DNA of 22,382 nucleotides, taken from NCBI GenBank assembly GCA_023393235.1, contig JAEWMH010000061.1, forward strand, positions 1 through 22,382, given 5' to 3'. This document shows positions 13,714 through 21,596 of this stretch, in pieces (position 1 is the first letter of the stretch; each line of letters begins with the position of its first letter). The notes beneath the pieces were generated by a model. It was not told where the DNA came from, searched no databases, and saw only the letters and a list, made by a program, of their open reading frames with translations. A program made the position numbers and the translations under genes. This DNA comes from Bacillota bacterium. Lineage in GTDB: Bacteria > Bacillota > Bacilli > Paenibacillales > NBRC-103111.

Positions 13714-13756
13714 CCAGCCGGAAAGGGCGTGCAATACGCGCTCCGGCTGGTTTTTT
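13714..13756 (+). terminator. Strong rho-independent terminator
   Basis: CCAGCCGGA (13714-13722) pairs exactly with TCCGGCTGG (13742-13750) and is followed by six T residues. It ends the secreted-protein transcript and insulates the pspA operon. Confidence 0.85.
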
Positions 13757-13851
13757 GCTGTTTTTGAATCCTTTCTGCCTAATTCCAAGTATTATGAAGT
13801 ATGATAAAACGAGAGGCGCTTGTCTTTCGGCCATTCTTAAGGAGGGATACC

Positions 13852-14496
13852 ATGGGAATATTGTCCAGATTCAAAACGATTATGGCCGGCAACGTGAATG
13901 CCGTGCTGGATAAAGCGGAGGACCCGGAAACAACCGTGGAGGAGCTGATGCGGGGGCTGCGTCTGGATTTAGGCACGGTCCGTGCAGAGGCAGCCGCCCT
14001 GCAGGCTGAGGAGCAGCGCGCCAAGCGGGCCTTGGAGGAATGCCGGGCGGAGATCCGCAAGCTGGCCGCTTATGCGGAGAAGTCGCAAGAGATGGGGAAT
14101 ATGACAGATGCAGGGCTGTTCCAGGATAAAAGAGACGCCCTCCTGCCTAAGGAAACGGAGCTGGAGGCACGCTACACGGAGATGGCCGAGCAAGCGGCCC
14201 GTCTGAAGGAGCTGGAGGAGAAGCTGGCATCGGACATCGGCCGGCTGGAGACCCGCCAGGCGGAGCTGAAGGAGCGGCTGGCCGCCGCCAGGGCGCAGCA
14301 GAAGCTGAATGCCCTGGATGCTCCCGGACATGGAGGGAGATCCGCCATTCAGGCGGCAGAGGACAAGATCAACAGCGCCTATTATGAAGCCAAGGCGCTG
14401 GCCGAGCTCCGGTCCGATCCGAAGGAGAAGCTGGAACGGGAGCTGGCTGAATTGGACCAAGCCTCCAGACGGCCCGGGGGAGAGGGGAAAGCCTGA
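13852..14496 (+). CDS. pspA: PspA/IM30 phage-shock protein
   Basis: A 214-residue coiled-coil protein of the PspA/Vipp1 (ESCRT-III-like) family that binds and stabilises stressed cytoplasmic membrane. The start MGILSRFKTIMAGNVNAVLDKAEDPETTVEEL is the family signature: an amphipathic helix 0 followed by AEDPE. Residues 25-150 are almost pure heptad coiled coil rich in Ala, Glu, Lys and Arg (EEQRAKRALEEC, LKELEEKLASDIGRLETRQA). The ATG has AAGGAGG 8 nt upstream; upstream in-frame codons to 13801 are not used. It is the first gene of a four-gene operon in the order of Bacillus ydjF(pspA)-ydjG-ydjH-ydjI, which there is controlled by SigW. I saw no convincing ECF promoter here. Confidence 0.92.
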   Translation: MGILSRFKTIMAGNVNAVLDKAEDPETTVEELMRGLRLDLGTVRAEAAALQAEEQRAKRALEECRAEIRKLAAYAEKSQEMGNMTDAGLFQDKRDALLPKETELEARYTEMAEQAARLKELEEKLASDIGRLETRQAELKERLAAARAQQKLNALDAPGHGGRSAIQAAEDKINSAYYEAKALAELRSDPKEKLERELAELDQASRRPGGEGKA

Positions 14497-14560
14497 GGCA
14501 GCAGCCGGGAACACCCGGAAATGACCGACTTACCGCCAATTTGCAAGGTGAGGTGAAGCG

Positions 14561-15598
14561 ATGCAGGCTATAGATTTCAAATGCGCCAATTGCGGCAGCA
14601 GCATGGTCTTTGACAGCAGCAAAACCGCCTTGGCCTGTCCCAGCTGCGGCCGGACCGATACCATCGAAGGTTTGCCGGATCCGTTGGAGGCTCTGAAGCC
14701 GCCAGGAGAGGCCCTGCCCAGCCAGGAGTACCAATGCGCCAGCTGCGGCGGTTTGATCGAGGCCGATGGGGAAACCACGGCTACCCTTTGCAGCTTTTGC
14801 GGTGCAAGCGCCATTCTGGGGGACAGACTGGCGGGCAAGCTCCGGCCTGCCCAGGTGCTGCCATTTGCCATCAGCAAGGATGAGGCGGTGCGGGCCTTCA
14901 AAAAATGGTGCCGGAACGGGCGGTTGACACCTAAGGGCTTTATGACGGCGGACCGGATCAAAAGCATTACCGGCACCTATGTACCGTTTTGGCTGTATGC
15001 CCTGAATAATCATATTGAAGTGCAGGCCCAGGCCACCAAAGTGAGAACATATGTGCAGGGGGACTACCGGATTACGGAAACACAGCACTTCAGCGTATAC
15101 CGGAGAATCCGGCTGAACTACAGCCGGGTACCCCTGGATGCCTCGGAGAAAATGAGCGATCAGCTGATGGACCGGCTGGAGCCTTTTCCGTACCACCAGC
15201 TCAAAGGCTTCCAAACCCCGTATCTGGCCGGGTACCGGGCGGATAAATACAGCTACACCGGAGAAGAAATGCTGCCGCGGGTAAAGGAGAAAATCCGGCC
15301 TTATGTGGAATCCTACATCCAGTCGGCCATGGCGGGGTATACCACCGTCAGCTATACCCAAAAGGATGTGGATACCCGGATGGCCCAAGCGGATTATGTG
15401 CTGATTCCCGTATGGGTGGTCCATTACGATTACGACAAGCTGGAGCATACCTTTGCCATGAACGGGCAAACCGGCAAGGTAGTGGGCAAACCGCCCATCA
15501 GCTACGGCAAGGTGGCGGCTTGGTTCGCGGGGATTTCGGGCGTAACCTTCCTATCCCTGAAGCTGATCGCCCTTTTGATGGGAGGCGGTTTATGGTGA
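14561..15598 (+). CDS. ydjG: YdjG-like zinc-ribbon membrane protein, PspA partner
   Basis: A 345-residue protein with two N-terminal zinc ribbons (Cys8/11/26/29 in CANCGSS...CPSCG, and Cys59/62/77/80 in CASCGG...CSFCG), a soluble central part (for example YVPFWLYALNNHIEVQAQA and VLIPVWVVHYDYDK), and a C-terminal membrane segment near 319-341. In Bacillus the homologue acts with YdjH and YdjI to bring PspA to the membrane, and the gene order here is the same. GGTGAGG precedes the ATG. Its end overlaps the start of the next gene by 7 nt (ATGGTGA), which implies translational coupling. The zinc ribbons may be structural rather than DNA-binding. Confidence 0.87.
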   Translation: MQAIDFKCANCGSSMVFDSSKTALACPSCGRTDTIEGLPDPLEALKPPGEALPSQEYQCASCGGLIEADGETTATLCSFCGASAILGDRLAGKLRPAQVLPFAISKDEAVRAFKKWCRNGRLTPKGFMTADRIKSITGTYVPFWLYALNNHIEVQAQATKVRTYVQGDYRITETQHFSVYRRIRLNYSRVPLDASEKMSDQLMDRLEPFPYHQLKGFQTPYLAGYRADKYSYTGEEMLPRVKEKIRPYVESYIQSAMAGYTTVSYTQKDVDTRMAQADYVLIPVWVVHYDYDKLEHTFAMNGQTGKVVGKPPISYGKVAAWFAGISGVTFLSLKLIALLMGGGLW

Positions 15599-16398
15599 TC
15601 GGGCTGCGCATACGCATTCTGCCGGTTATGCTCCTGCTGCTTCTCCTGGGGACGTTTCTTGCGCCTGCAGGACACGAGGCCTTTGCAGCGGCGGAGAAAC
15701 GGTACATTTATGACGAGGCGGATTTGTTAACCCCTGCGGATGAGGCCGCGCTGACGGAGCTGGCCATCCAATACGGAGCCAACCGGCAGACGGATTTCCT
15801 GATCTACACCTCGAAAAATACGGCCAACGCCGACATTGTGCAAATGACCGAGGATTTCTACGACAGCAAGGCCCCCGGTTATGACAAGCCCCATGGCAAT
15901 GCGGCTATTCTTACCATGGATATGCGCAACCGCGAGGTATATCTGGCGGGTTTCTACAAGGGGGAGGACTATCTGGATAACCAGCGGATGGACAAAATCC
16001 GGACCGAGCTCACCCCTTATCTGAGCGCCGGGGATTACCGCAAAGCCTTCGAGGTTTACCTGGATACCGCCAACCGGTACATGGGCTACCGTCCGGGGGT
16101 GAACCCGGATAATATCCTGTTTCAGCTGTGGTTCCAGCTTGCGGTTTCCCTGGGACTGGGTGCGATTGTTGTCGGCACCATGGCCTATCATTCCGGCGGG
16201 CGGGTAACGGTGGGCCGGGAGACGTACGAGGACGCCGCATCATCGGGGATTCTCGACCGCCAGGACCAGTACATCCGCACCACCGTCACCCGAACCAAAA
16301 TCCCCAAGAACACCGGAGGCGGTGGAGGAGGGGGCGGCGGAGGCGGAGGAGTCAGCCGGGGAGGCCATTCCCACAGCGGCAGCAGAGGTTCGTTTTAA
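15592..16398 (+). CDS. ydjH: YdjH-like TPM-domain membrane protein
   Basis: A 268-residue membrane protein with a cleavable or anchoring N-terminal signal (residues 1-33, ending EAFAAA), then a TPM domain (about 36-165: YIYDEADLLTPADEAALTEL, ...GNAAILTMDMRNREVYLAGF) facing outward. A membrane segment follows at about 178-199, and the cytoplasmic tail has 12 consecutive glycines (242-253) and a Gly/Ser/His end. TPM domains occur in Psb32/YgcG-type proteins. The ATG has GGAGG 6 nt upstream, inside the end of ydjG, and is preferred over longer in-frame starts. Together with YdjG and YdjI it should anchor PspA function at the membrane. The glycine run is the weakest part of the sequence for assembly accuracy. 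Confidence 0.86.
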   Translation: MVIGLRIRILPVMLLLLLLGTFLAPAGHEAFAAAEKRYIYDEADLLTPADEAALTELAIQYGANRQTDFLIYTSKNTANADIVQMTEDFYDSKAPGYDKPHGNAAILTMDMRNREVYLAGFYKGEDYLDNQRMDKIRTELTPYLSAGDYRKAFEVYLDTANRYMGYRPGVNPDNILFQLWFQLAVSLGLGAIVVGTMAYHSGGRVTVGRETYEDAASSGILDRQDQYIRTTVTRTKIPKNTGGGGGGGGGGGGVSRGGHSHSGSRGSF

Positions 16399-16466
16399 CT
16401 ACTTGGATAACAGGACTCTAGAAAGAACGCAGCTTATCTATCTTGCATTGAAGGAGTGGTTCAGAT

Positions 16467-17456
16467 ATGTCTTTTTTCCGCGGCCAATTTGCCAATGTGG
16501 TGGAGTGGGAGGAATTCCGGGAGGATATGATCTTCTGGAAATGGAGCAATCGGGAAATCAAGAAAGGCAGCAAGCTGATCATCCGCCCCGGCCAGGACGC
16601 CATCTTCTTCCACAATGGCAAGATTGAGGGGATCTTCCAGAACGAGGGCGAGTACAACATCGAGTCGCAGATTATTCCCTTCCTGTCCACCCTGAAGGGG
16701 TTCAAATTCGGCTTTAACAGCGGCATGCGGGTGGAGGTCCTGTTCGTCAACACCAAGGAATTCACGGTGCGCTGGGGCACCCAGAATCCGGTGCTGCTGC
16801 CCGCCCCCAATCTTCCCGGCGGATTGCCCATCCGCGCCAACGGCACCTTCAATTTCAAGGTAAACGACTATGTGGCGCTGATTGACCGGATTGCCGGTGT
16901 GAAGGACAGCTATCTGGTGGAAGAGGTCAAGCTGCGGATCACCTCCGTGCTGGATCAGCTGCTGATGAAGTGGATCAGCAAGGAAGGCAAGGATATGTTT
17001 AATCTCCAGGCCAACGCCTTCGACATTGCCCGCGGCATCCGGGAGGATCTGGACATGCAGGTGCTGAGTACGGGTCTGACCATTACCGGCTTCCAGGTGA
17101 TGAGCTTCAATTATCCGCAGCAGATTCAGGATATGATCAACAAAACCGCCTCCCACGAAATGATCGGCAACGTGGGCAAGTACCAGCAGATCTCCATGAC
17201 CGACGGTATGGCCTCCGGCAATGTGAAGGGCGGCGGCGCCGCGGCGGATATGGCGGGAATGATGATGGGGATGAATATCGCCAAGGAAATGATGAAAAAC
17301 ATGGAAGGACAGAGCCCCCAACAAGGTAGCTCTGGACAAGGAACAGCCCAGGGAGCCCAAGGAGAAGGCGGGAAGAAGCCTAATTTCTGCCCTAACTGCG
17401 GCGCGAAGAATGAAGGCGCCAATTTCTGCCCCCAATGCGGCCAGAAGCTGGGATAA
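16467..17456 (+). CDS. ydjI: YdjI-like SPFH-domain protein with C-terminal zinc ribbon
   Basis: A 329-residue cytoplasmic protein with an SPFH/virion-core-like domain over about residues 20-240 (EDMIFWKWSNREIKKGSKLI, ...LSTLKGFKFGFNSGM, ...GLTITGFQVMSFNYPQQIQD). A Met/Gly-rich linker follows near 255-275, then a Gln/Gly linker and a zinc ribbon at the very end (Cys308/311/321/324). SPFH proteins form membrane-associated oligomers. In Bacillus YdjI interacts with PspA and with the YdjGH membrane pair. GAAGGAG precedes the ATG, and the gene closes the pspA operon 68 nt after ydjH. A hairpin with a T-run follows. Confidence 0.9.
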   Translation: MSFFRGQFANVVEWEEFREDMIFWKWSNREIKKGSKLIIRPGQDAIFFHNGKIEGIFQNEGEYNIESQIIPFLSTLKGFKFGFNSGMRVEVLFVNTKEFTVRWGTQNPVLLPAPNLPGGLPIRANGTFNFKVNDYVALIDRIAGVKDSYLVEEVKLRITSVLDQLLMKWISKEGKDMFNLQANAFDIARGIREDLDMQVLSTGLTITGFQVMSFNYPQQIQDMINKTASHEMIGNVGKYQQISMTDGMASGNVKGGGAAADMAGMMMGMNIAKEMMKNMEGQSPQQGSSGQGTAQGAQGEGGKKPNFCPNCGAKNEGANFCPQCGQKLG

Positions 17457-17494
17457 GCAAGATGCCGCGGCATAGCCGCATTAAAAACCGGAAT

Positions 17495-17529
17495 ACGCTC
17501 TTTCCCTGCAGGGGAGAGGGCGTGTTTTT
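17495..17529 (+). terminator. Terminator of the pspA operon
   Basis: ACGCTCTTTCCC (from 17495) pairs with GGGAGAGGGCGT, allowing two G-T pairs, around a short loop. GTTTTTG follows. It ends the pspA-ydjGHI transcript before the ger operon. Confidence 0.7.
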
Positions 17530-17623
17530 GCTTTCCGATACTTTTCCGGTTTTTGACTAAAATCAAGCAAACCTTGGAAAACTGCAAACAATCAATCATG
17601 CGCATAAAAGGAGGGCGTTTGCC

Positions 17624-19246
17624 GTGTCGTCCATTATTGCTTATATCCCGGAATGGGCTGTGCTTGGGCAAGCCCTCATTGCCTTTCTGGTCCCCATTCT
17701 TGCCAACGGCTTGTCACAAAAATTATATGCCTTCACCCGGACGGGAGGCAGTCGGGAGACCTCCGGAAAGCCGAAGCCCCCTGTTCCTGCTGCAACCCCG
17801 TTCAGCGGTGATTATGATGCGGACCTGCAGATTATCCGGACGGCCATCGGCGGCAACTGTGATCTGCGCACCCGGGAGTTTCCGGTGAACAAGATGAATG
17901 CCAAGGGGATTTTGTTCTTTGTGGACGGGATGCAGAATGACCGGCTGCTCAATATGAAAGTGATGGAGTTCCTGATGTATGAAGCAACTGCAGAATCCTT
18001 GGCCGCTCCGCCCCAGCCCGATGCCATGTTTCCCTTCCGGAGCCTGAGCCAGGCCCCCGATTTGGAGAGCTTCGGCAGATCCGTCCTCTTCGGCCATTTG
18101 GGCTTGCTCATTGAGGGGCTGTCCGGCGGACTGCTCATCGAATATCCCGATGGAGCCAACCGCACGATTATGGAGCCGGTGTCCGAGGTGCTGCTGCGCG
18201 GCCCCCGCCTGGGCTTCTCCGAGGTGCTGAGCGAAAATACGTCCATGCTGCGCCGGCAGGGCTTCAGCGACCAGTTGGAAATGAAATCCCGGCGGGTGGG
18301 CACCCGGCTGCAGAAGGACCTGGTAATAGCTTATTTTAAGGATATTGTTAATTCCGATTTGCTTCAGGAGGTGGAGGCGCGGATCAGTAGGTTAGAAATG
18401 GATTTTGCTGCTGAATCAGGCAGTGTGGAGCAGTTGATTGAGGATAACGGGTTCAGCCTGTTCCAGCAGGCCCAGAATACCGAACGGCCGGACAGGGTCA
18501 TCGGCGCCTTGCTGGAAGGGCGGATTGCCATTCTGCTGGACGGGACGCCCTTCGCCTTGATTGTCCCCGCCACCTTCAGCATGCTGCTGCAGTCCCCGGA
18601 GGATTACTACGAGCGCTGGCTGCCGGCATCCCTTCTCCGGATGCTGCGGTTTCTGGCCGCCTTTCTGGCGCTTATGGCCCCTGCGCTCTACATCTCTTTT
18701 ATTTCCTTCCATCCGGGCCTGATTCCCACCGAGCTGGCCTTGTCCATCATTGAGACGCGCCAGGGAGTTCCATTCCCTTCTCTGATCGAGGTATTGATCC
18801 TGGAGGTATCCATCGAAATCCTGCGGGAGGCCGGCATCCGTCTGCCCAAGCCCATCGGCCCGGCGATGGGTATTGTCGGCGGTCTGATTATCGGCGATGC
18901 AGCCGTCCAGGCGGGAATTGTCAGCCCGTTTTTGGTGATCGTGGTTGCTGTTACCGCCATCTCCTCCTTCTCCATTCCGACCTACAGCGCGGGCATTACT
19001 CTCCGGGCCCTCCGTTTTGTGGGCATGCTGTTCGCCGCTTTCCTGGGCATGTTCGGCACCATTCTGTTCTTCTTGTTGCTGTGCAGCCATCTAACTAAGC
19101 TGAAAAGCTTCGGCGTCCCCTATCTCTCGCCGGTTTCCCCCTACCGCCTGCGGGACTGGAAGGATCTGTTTCTGCGTGCTCCGCTGTCCCTGATGAAGAA
19201 ACGGCCGGCCATGCTGAAAACTAAAAACAGCAGGCGCAGATCCTAG
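17624..19246 (+). CDS. GerA-family spore germination protein (A subunit)
   Basis: A 540-residue subunit of a nutrient germinant receptor in the spore inner membrane. The N-terminal part has one hydrophobic stretch (about 8-28) and then a large soluble domain (about 60-330: DYDADLQIIRTAIG, VSEVLLRGPRLGFSEVLSEN, DGTPFALIVPATF). A C-terminal membrane domain of about five segments (about 340-490) carries the family-typical LIEVLILEVSIEILREAGIRLPKPIGPAMG split over 387-415, followed by GGLIIGDAAVQAGIVSP. The GTG start is preceded by GGAGGG with a 9-nt gap. It is first in a gerA-gerB-gerC operon. In Bacillus such operons are expressed in the forespore under SigG; no clear SigG promoter was identified here. 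The germinant cannot be told from the sequence. Confidence 0.93.
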   Translation: MSSIIAYIPEWAVLGQALIAFLVPILANGLSQKLYAFTRTGGSRETSGKPKPPVPAATPFSGDYDADLQIIRTAIGGNCDLRTREFPVNKMNAKGILFFVDGMQNDRLLNMKVMEFLMYEATAESLAAPPQPDAMFPFRSLSQAPDLESFGRSVLFGHLGLLIEGLSGGLLIEYPDGANRTIMEPVSEVLLRGPRLGFSEVLSENTSMLRRQGFSDQLEMKSRRVGTRLQKDLVIAYFKDIVNSDLLQEVEARISRLEMDFAAESGSVEQLIEDNGFSLFQQAQNTERPDRVIGALLEGRIAILLDGTPFALIVPATFSMLLQSPEDYYERWLPASLLRMLRFLAAFLALMAPALYISFISFHPGLIPTELALSIIETRQGVPFPSLIEVLILEVSIEILREAGIRLPKPIGPAMGIVGGLIIGDAAVQAGIVSPFLVIVVAVTAISSFSIPTYSAGITLRALRFVGMLFAAFLGMFGTILFFLLLCSHLTKLKSFGVPYLSPVSPYRLRDWKDLFLRAPLSLMKKRPAMLKTKNSRRRS

Positions 19247-19283
19247 GGTGTGTCCCTAATCCCTGTTGGAAGGAGGGTTTATC

Positions 19284-20387
19284 TTGTTTACCCGCACAGA
19301 CGATAAAATCACTACCTCCCAAGCGGCGGTCTTCCTGACGAATACCGTGCTTGGCGCGGGAATTCTAACCATGCCCCGCAGCCTTGCCCAATCGGTACAG
19401 ACGCCGGATGCCTGGCTGACCATCATGCTGGGCGGTGCCTTCATCATGCTGGTGATTCTGCTGATGGTCAAGCTTTGCCAGCGGTTTCCGGGTCAGACCG
19501 TCTTCCAATTCGCCGGATGCATCGCAGGCAGGGTGCCGGGCGGAGTGCTGTGTTTATTATTAATCATCTATTTCCTTGTGGTTGCCGGCTTCGAAATCCG
19601 TTCCCTGGCTGAGGTGACGCTGTTTTTCCTGTTGGAGGGCACCCCCATGTGGGCAGTAGTGATTCCGTTCATCTGGGCAGGGACCTATCTGGTCTGCGGC
19701 GGCATTAACTCCATCGCCCGGGTTTACCAAGTAGTGTTGCCGATTACAATCCTGGTGCTGCTCGTTTCTTACGCTGTCAGTTTGCGCCTGTTCGATATCA
19801 ACCATTTGCGTCCGGTGCTGGGCGATGGCTTTCAGCCGATTTTCCGCGGGTTAAAGTCCTCCATCCTCGTATACGCAGGTTGTGAGGTTGTCATGACCCT
19901 GGTAGCCTTTATGCAATATCCCCGCCATGCGGTGAAGGCCATGCTGGGCGGAATAGCGATTCCAGCGGGGCTGTATCTCCTGACTGTCATTATGGTAATC
20001 GGCGGTTTAACCCTGGATAGCGTCATCACCAGTACCTGGCCAACCTTTGATCTCATCCGCAGCTTTGAAGTGCCCGGCTTTTTCGTGGAACGGCTGGAAT
20101 TTCCGCTCATGGTAGTGTGGCTGATGCAGATGTTCTGCAATTTCTGCAGCTTCTTTTTTCAGGCTTCCCTGGGGGTTTCCCAAATTTTCAAGGTTTCTGT
20201 CCGTCCGGTAATCTTCGGGCTGGTTCCGGTTATCTTTCTTGCAACCATGATGCCCAAAAGCATACAGGATGTGTTCGCGCTTGGGGATATCATCGGTTAT
20301 GCCGGAGCGGTGCTGTTTTTCCTGGTGCCCGTTCCGCTTTTGCTCCTTGCACTCATCCGCCGCAAAGGGGGAAGGCAGCATGGCTGA
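19284..20387 (+). CDS. GerB-family spore germination permease (B subunit)
   Basis: A 367-residue integral membrane protein of the APC-like spore germination permease family, with about ten membrane segments and the typical opening KITTSQAAVFLTNTVLGAGI followed by MPRSLAQ. This subunit of the Ger receptor binds small germinants such as amino acids. The TTG at 19284 is chosen because AAGGAGG ends 7 nt before it; the upstream in-frame TTG at 19266 would include that site. It lies 37 bp after gerA and overlaps gerC by 8 nt, so the three genes are one operon. Confidence 0.92.
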   Translation: MFTRTDDKITTSQAAVFLTNTVLGAGILTMPRSLAQSVQTPDAWLTIMLGGAFIMLVILLMVKLCQRFPGQTVFQFAGCIAGRVPGGVLCLLLIIYFLVVAGFEIRSLAEVTLFFLLEGTPMWAVVIPFIWAGTYLVCGGINSIARVYQVVLPITILVLLVSYAVSLRLFDINHLRPVLGDGFQPIFRGLKSSILVYAGCEVVMTLVAFMQYPRHAVKAMLGGIAIPAGLYLLTVIMVIGGLTLDSVITSTWPTFDLIRSFEVPGFFVERLEFPLMVVWLMQMFCNFCSFFFQASLGVSQIFKVSVRPVIFGLVPVIFLATMMPKSIQDVFALGDIIGYAGAVLFFLVPVPLLLLALIRRKGGRQHG

Positions 20388-21576
20388 TCGGAGGAGGTCT
20401 TTGTTGCTGTGCATAGTCCTTACGCTTATGCTGTCAGGCTGTTGGAGCAGCCGGGAAATTGAGGATCTGGCGCTGTATGCGGGATTGGCGCTGGACAGCG
20501 GACAACCGGCTCCCGGTGAGAAGGCATTCGAAGCCAAAGGAGCCCAATATGGAAAACGCAACCGGGTCTTGGCTACCATCCAGGTGGTTCCCACCAAATC
20601 CGTGGGCACGAAGGACAAGAAGGAGCATGAAACACAATCGCCCTACACTAATTTATCAGGAAGCGGGGATTCCCTCCTGGAAATCTTCCGGCAGTTTTCC
20701 ATCCGTCTGGACCGCCCGGTGATTGGGCACCATCTGAAGGTGATCGTCATTTCCGCCGATCTGTTGAAGAAGCAGAGCATTGACCAGCTGGCGGATTTTG
20801 TGCTGCGGGATAATGATATCCGTCCCAGCACCATGGTATATGTCAGTGAAGGTATGGCCAAGGATGCCCTTGTTTCCGCCAAGGCGAATGAGATTCCGGC
20901 ATTCCACATCAGTGCAATGCTCCGCAACCGGTCCAGAACCAGCAAGGTGCTTCCGCATATAACACTGTCCAGACTGGACGGATGGATGCATGCCAAGAAA
21001 AGCTTCGTATTGCAGAATGTAGTAACTGGTAACGGAGAAATCATGCTATCCGGGGCAGGTATCATTAAAGGCTCCACGGGGCATTGGATCGGCAGCCTGA
21101 GCCAGGAGGATACGCAATGTTTGGGTTGGCTGAGAGGAGAGGGCAAGTCAGGGGTTATCAAGACGGAGGATGACAACAAGGAGCCGCTGACCTATGAGAT
21201 CTTGACCATAAAAAGCAAGATCACTCCCGTTATTAAAGGGGATGATATCGGATTCCGGGTAAAGCTGGCCAGCGAAGGCCGATTGATGGAATTATGGAGC
21301 AAGGAGCCCACCCCTTCCTCGCATGGCTTTGCTGAAGAGATGGGCGGACTTTTAGAGAAAAAGCTGGAGCGGATGATGAACACGCTTATGCATAAGATTC
21401 AGGATGAATATAAGGTGGATGTGGCAGGCTTCGGCGACCGCCTTGCTGTTGAGCATCCCAAGGCCTGGAAGAGGGTGAAGGAAAACTGGGACGAGGTCTT
21501 CAGCAAGGCGGATATCACCTTTCAATACGATGTGAAGATCAAAGGTTTCGGGTCCTTTACGGAAGAGGGGGACTAA
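20380..21576 (+). CDS. GerC-family spore germination lipoprotein (C subunit)
   Basis: A 398-residue lipoprotein of the Ger receptor. The signal peptide ends in the lipobox LMLSGC with Cys21 as the diacylglyceryl site, followed by WSSREIEDL, the usual GerC opening (CW...REI.DL). The mature part shows the three-domain GerC layout: an N-terminal section with QVVPTKS, a middle part with LDRPVIGHHLKVIVISADLL and VLRDNDIRPSTMVYVSEG, and a C-terminal Ger_C domain ending in the helical LLEKKLERMMNTLMHKIQDE followed by YKVDVAGFGDRL. The ATG overlaps the end of gerB, with GGGGGAAGG upstream. A small hairpin follows before the convergent gene. Confidence 0.93.
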   Translation: MADRRRSLLLCIVLTLMLSGCWSSREIEDLALYAGLALDSGQPAPGEKAFEAKGAQYGKRNRVLATIQVVPTKSVGTKDKKEHETQSPYTNLSGSGDSLLEIFRQFSIRLDRPVIGHHLKVIVISADLLKKQSIDQLADFVLRDNDIRPSTMVYVSEGMAKDALVSAKANEIPAFHISAMLRNRSRTSKVLPHITLSRLDGWMHAKKSFVLQNVVTGNGEIMLSGAGIIKGSTGHWIGSLSQEDTQCLGWLRGEGKSGVIKTEDDNKEPLTYEILTIKSKITPVIKGDDIGFRVKLASEGRLMELWSKEPTPSSHGFAEEMGGLLEKKLERMMNTLMHKIQDEYKVDVAGFGDRLAVEHPKAWKRVKENWDEVFSKADITFQYDVKIKGFGSFTEEGD

Positions 21577-21596
21577 AAGCAGCTTTTCACTGCTTT
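21576..21596. terminator. Short hairpin between convergent gerC and GNAT genes
   Basis: AAAGCAG (21576-21582) and CTGCTTT (21590-21596) are exact complements with a 7-nt loop, overlapping the stop of the reverse-strand gene. A/T-rich ends on both sides suit a weak bidirectional terminator. Confidence 0.45.

Noticed and set aside
14369..15469. Long reverse-strand open frame of about 366 codons
   Set aside because: It is a shadow of pspA/ydjG in GC-rich sequence. The forward genes have clear domains and operon structure.
16320..16356. GGN repeat tract as a separate repeat element
   Set aside because: It simply encodes the 12-glycine run in the YdjH tail.
16461..17435. Reverse-strand open frame of 324 codons, His-rich
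   Set aside because: It is antisense to the ydjI gene over almost its whole length; composition (many His, Leu, Gly) is typical of a mirror frame.
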